This document shows positions 4,624-6,336 of a stretch of 6,336 bases of DNA, one piece after another. This DNA is from an uncultured Chloroflexota bacterium. GTDB taxonomy: Bacteria; Chloroflexota; Anaerolineae; Promineifilales; Promineifilaceae. Made by a program: the position numbers and the translations under genes. The notes under the pieces are model-generated. The model had not been told where the DNA came from, did not search any database, and worked only from the letters and a program-made list of their open reading frames with translations. Numbering within the stretch: position 1 is the stretch's first letter; each line of letters opens with the position of its first letter. Where the stretch lies: positions 1 through 6,336 of the forward strand of contig CALFEW010000043.1 of NCBI GenBank assembly GCA_937958365.1, in the 5' to 3' direction.

Positions 4624-6221
4624 AGGTATGTCTGCTCCGTTTCGGACAACCAGTGGACGGCGATTTCAGTGCCTTGACCCGGCTGGCTGGTAACTGTCAA
4701 CATCGCGCCAATGGCTTTGGCTCGTTCGCGCATCATACTCAGGCCGTAATGCCCGGATGGAATGTACGCTGGATCAAAGCCACGGCCGTTATCGCGGATG
4801 TGTAAGGCCACCGAACCCGCATCGTATCGCAGCGTGAGTACGACCTGGCTGGCTTCGGCATGTTTGGCAATGTTGTGCAACGCTTCCTGACATAAGCGGT
4901 AGAACGCCACCTGCACTTCGGCCAGTAGAGCGCCTTCACCGACCACTGTCACAGCCACCGGAATGTTGGTGCGCCCGGTGTGCGCATCGCCCAACTGCCG
5001 CAGCAAATCGCCCAGATCAGAATCGGTCAGGACCAGAGGGCGCAGCTCGGCCAGCAGGCCGCGCATTTCAGCCATTGCGCCGCGTGTCAGTCGGCGCAAA
5101 TCTTCCAGGGAGTGCCGTCCTTCCTCCGGGTTTCGCTCCCACAGACGCGGCAGCACTTCGGCGATCAGGCTGGCTGAGAAGAGTGACTGGTTGACGGCGT
5201 CGTGCAGATTTTGCGCCAGACGTTGGCGTTCTTCCAAGACGGCCAGCGCCTGGGCCTGTTCATACAACTGCGCATTGGCCATGGTGATGGCGGCCTGATT
5301 CGCCATAATCAGAGCCAGGTTCGCCTGGTGAGTGGTGAAGGCGTCTGGTTCGGCATGGGCAATGCCCAGACCGCCGATCACCCGCCCCTTCACCGCCATC
5401 GGAACCCACATCCACGCATGGATCCCTTCTAATAGAACGGCCGTCTGCTCGTTCAGGAGGGAGTGAAGAAACCTGGCGTCCGGGTCGTCGCGCCACACGT
5501 CGGCGATTCGTTGGGGCTGCGGCCTATTGAACAGCGCGGTCAGGGCGGCGCCACCGGCTAAGGGGATATGGAGGGGCAGCGTCTCTTCCAACCGCTGCGA
5601 GCCGCGTACCGCCAGGGCCACCAGTTCCAGGTCTTTCAAGGCAAAGAGGACGGCGTGGGTATATTCGATAATCACACGCAGTTGGTCGAGAATCAGCTCC
5701 GGTTTGAGTTCGATGGCAGAGGCCAGCGTTTGCGAAATTTCCAACAAGGTAGACTGCTCGTGGGTTTGGACGGTCACTTGCTGCCGAAGCAACCGCTCGG
5801 CCTGAACGCCGGCGCTGACATCCCGGACGACGCTGAGGAGACACAACCGTTCGCCATAGATGCAGCCTGTCCCGCGCATTTCGACGGTAAATGGGACACC
5901 ATCGAGACGCAGGTGAACGGCCGTGCCGACAAAGGCGCTATCCTCTTGAACTGCCTGGAGCCATCCGACAAATTGGGCATAACTGGCGGGCGGCATGAAG
6001 GTGGTAGGGGGCAGGTTGATTAAATCTTGGCGGGTGCAGCCATACAGGGCGCTGGCGGCGGGGTTCGCCTCGATAACCAGACCGGTTGCCACGTCCGTGA
6101 GGATTAAACCATCGCCGACGGCTTCAAATATTTGCTGAAACGGCCGTTCCCTATCTACATGTTGCAAGTTGCGCTCCTGATGCGGGTGTATTGGCGACAG
6201 ATGGGCTGTATTGAGCCGCAT
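4620..6221 (-). CDS. Soluble PAS-GAF histidine kinase of the NarL-partner type (HisKA_3)
   Basis: A 533-residue sensor kinase if started at ATG 6221, or 515 from the TTG at 6167. In ATG numbering: a PAS domain (about 26-137; FQQIFEAVGDGLILTD, ANPAASALYG), a GAF domain (about 155-318; VPMAVKGRVIGGLGIAH), a HisKA_3 dimerisation domain with ERQRLAQNLHDAVNQSLF (phospho-acceptor H340; D341 and Q345 fit the HDxxxQ phosphatase motif), and HATPase_c with N450 (ALHNIAKHA), DNGRGFDP (from D477), YGLSMMRERA (492-501) and GQGTEI. There is no membrane segment, so it senses a cytosolic signal, perhaps small ligands, redox state or light through PAS/GAF. No bilin or heme cysteine can be assigned. It overlaps the response regulator by 4 bases and is surely its partner. 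The TTG start has AGGAG six bases upstream, while the ATG has no ribosome-binding site, so the TTG is favoured unless the mRNA is leaderless. Confidence 0.94.
   Translation of the reverse strand: MRLNTAHLSPIHPHQERNLQHVDRERPFQQIFEAVGDGLILTDVATGLVIEANPAASALYGCTRQDLINLPPTTFMPPASYAQFVGWLQAVQEDSAFVGTAVHLRLDGVPFTVEMRGTGCIYGERLCLLSVVRDVSAGVQAERLLRQQVTVQTHEQSTLLEISQTLASAIELKPELILDQLRVIIEYTHAVLFALKDLELVALAVRGSQRLEETLPLHIPLAGGAALTALFNRPQPQRIADVWRDDPDARFLHSLLNEQTAVLLEGIHAWMWVPMAVKGRVIGGLGIAHAEPDAFTTHQANLALIMANQAAITMANAQLYEQAQALAVLEERQRLAQNLHDAVNQSLFSASLIAEVLPRLWERNPEEGRHSLEDLRRLTRGAMAEMRGLLAELRPLVLTDSDLGDLLRQLGDAHTGRTNIPVAVTVVGEGALLAEVQVAFYRLCQEALHNIAKHAEASQVVLTLRYDAGSVALHIRDNGRGFDPAYIPSGHYGLSMMRERAKAIGAMLTVTSQPGQGTEIAVHWLSETEQTYL
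6174..6178 (-). promoter_or_regulatory. Ribosome binding site supporting a TTG start for the kinase
   Basis: The minus strand reads AGGAG, then six bases (CGCAAC), then TTG at 6167-6165, in frame with the kinase and just ahead of its PAS domain. No comparable site precedes the ATG at 6221 (GTTACACTGACTTC). The spacing is ideal, so the annotated protein may be 18 residues too long. Confidence 0.55.
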
Positions 6222-6227
6222 GAAGTC

Positions 6228-6256
6228 AGTGTAACAAAACTCTGTACGGTTGTCAC
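6228..6256 (-). promoter_or_regulatory. Candidate sigma70-like promoter for the two-component operon
   Basis: On the minus strand GTGACA (6251-6256; 5 of 6 match to TTGACA) and TACACT (6228-6233; 4 of 6 match to TATAAT) are separated by 17 bases. The predicted transcription start falls about 7 bases after the -10 box, at or next to the A of the ATG at 6221. The transcript would therefore be either leaderless for the ATG or carry a ~54-base leader with a good AGGAG for the TTG at 6167. Confidence 0.5.
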
Positions 6257-6316
6257 TCTTGGGTAAGAAAACGGGGCATGGTTCATTTCAACTGAGCCGT
6301 ACAACTATCTGCCCGG

Positions 6317-6326
6317 AACGGCCGTT
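6317..6326. repeat. Iterated palindrome AACGGCCGTT upstream of the kinase promoter
   Basis: A full 10-bp copy in the 115-base region right of the kinase gene, about 60 bases upstream of the predicted -35 box. Otherwise this edge holds only the candidate promoter. Minus-strand frames entering from the right edge all stop within about 60 bases, and I cannot tell whether any is the end of an upstream gene. Confidence 0.85.
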
Positions 6327-6336
6327 GCGGCTGCAG

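Noticed and set aside
6257..6336. End of an upstream gene at the right edge
   Set aside because: All three minus-strand frames stop within about 60 bases of the edge and give only short peptides, too little to support a gene.

Overview
The window reads as part of a bacterial chromosome of moderately high GC. All genes supported here lie on the minus strand, so transcription runs from right to left. My best guess for the host is a Chloroflexota bacterium (Anaerolineae-like). This is inference from three things: the PAS-GAF-HisKA_3 / NarL-type two-component pair, the dispersed GC-rich hairpin and heptamer arrays between genes, and a highly iterated palindrome centred on ACGGCCGT. No rRNA, tRNA, mobile element or CRISPR array is visible.

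Right part (3982-6336): a cytosolic NarL-family two-component system. A candidate sigma70-like promoter (6228-6256) precedes a soluble PAS-GAF histidine kinase (4620-6221, probably starting at a TTG at 6167). The kinase overlaps its response regulator (3982-4623) by four bases (ATGA), so the two are translationally coupled.

Middle (3336-3981): about 650 bases with no intact gene. It is dense in repeats: a GC-rich hairpin just after the response regulator, a possible decayed gene split by a 13-bp tandem duplication, two facing arrays of 7-bp tandem repeats, and a perfect 24-bp palindrome.

Left part (1-3335): a likely operon. It begins with a 41-residue lysine-rich small protein (3210-3335), followed by a tandem-domain universal stress protein (2186-3172). 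Next comes the N-terminal ~737 residues of a cyclic beta-1,2-glucan synthase-like protein (NdvB/ChvB/Cgs type, family GT84), whose start overlaps the end of the stress-protein gene and which runs off the left edge. The grouping suggests a stress or envelope-glucan module. Whether the neighbouring two-component system controls it cannot be read from the sequence.

The most unusual whole-window signal is the 8-bp palindrome ACGGCCGT. It occurs 12 times in 6.3 kb, in coding and non-coding DNA and in all three codon phases, and resembles the HIP1 phenomenon of cyanobacteria.
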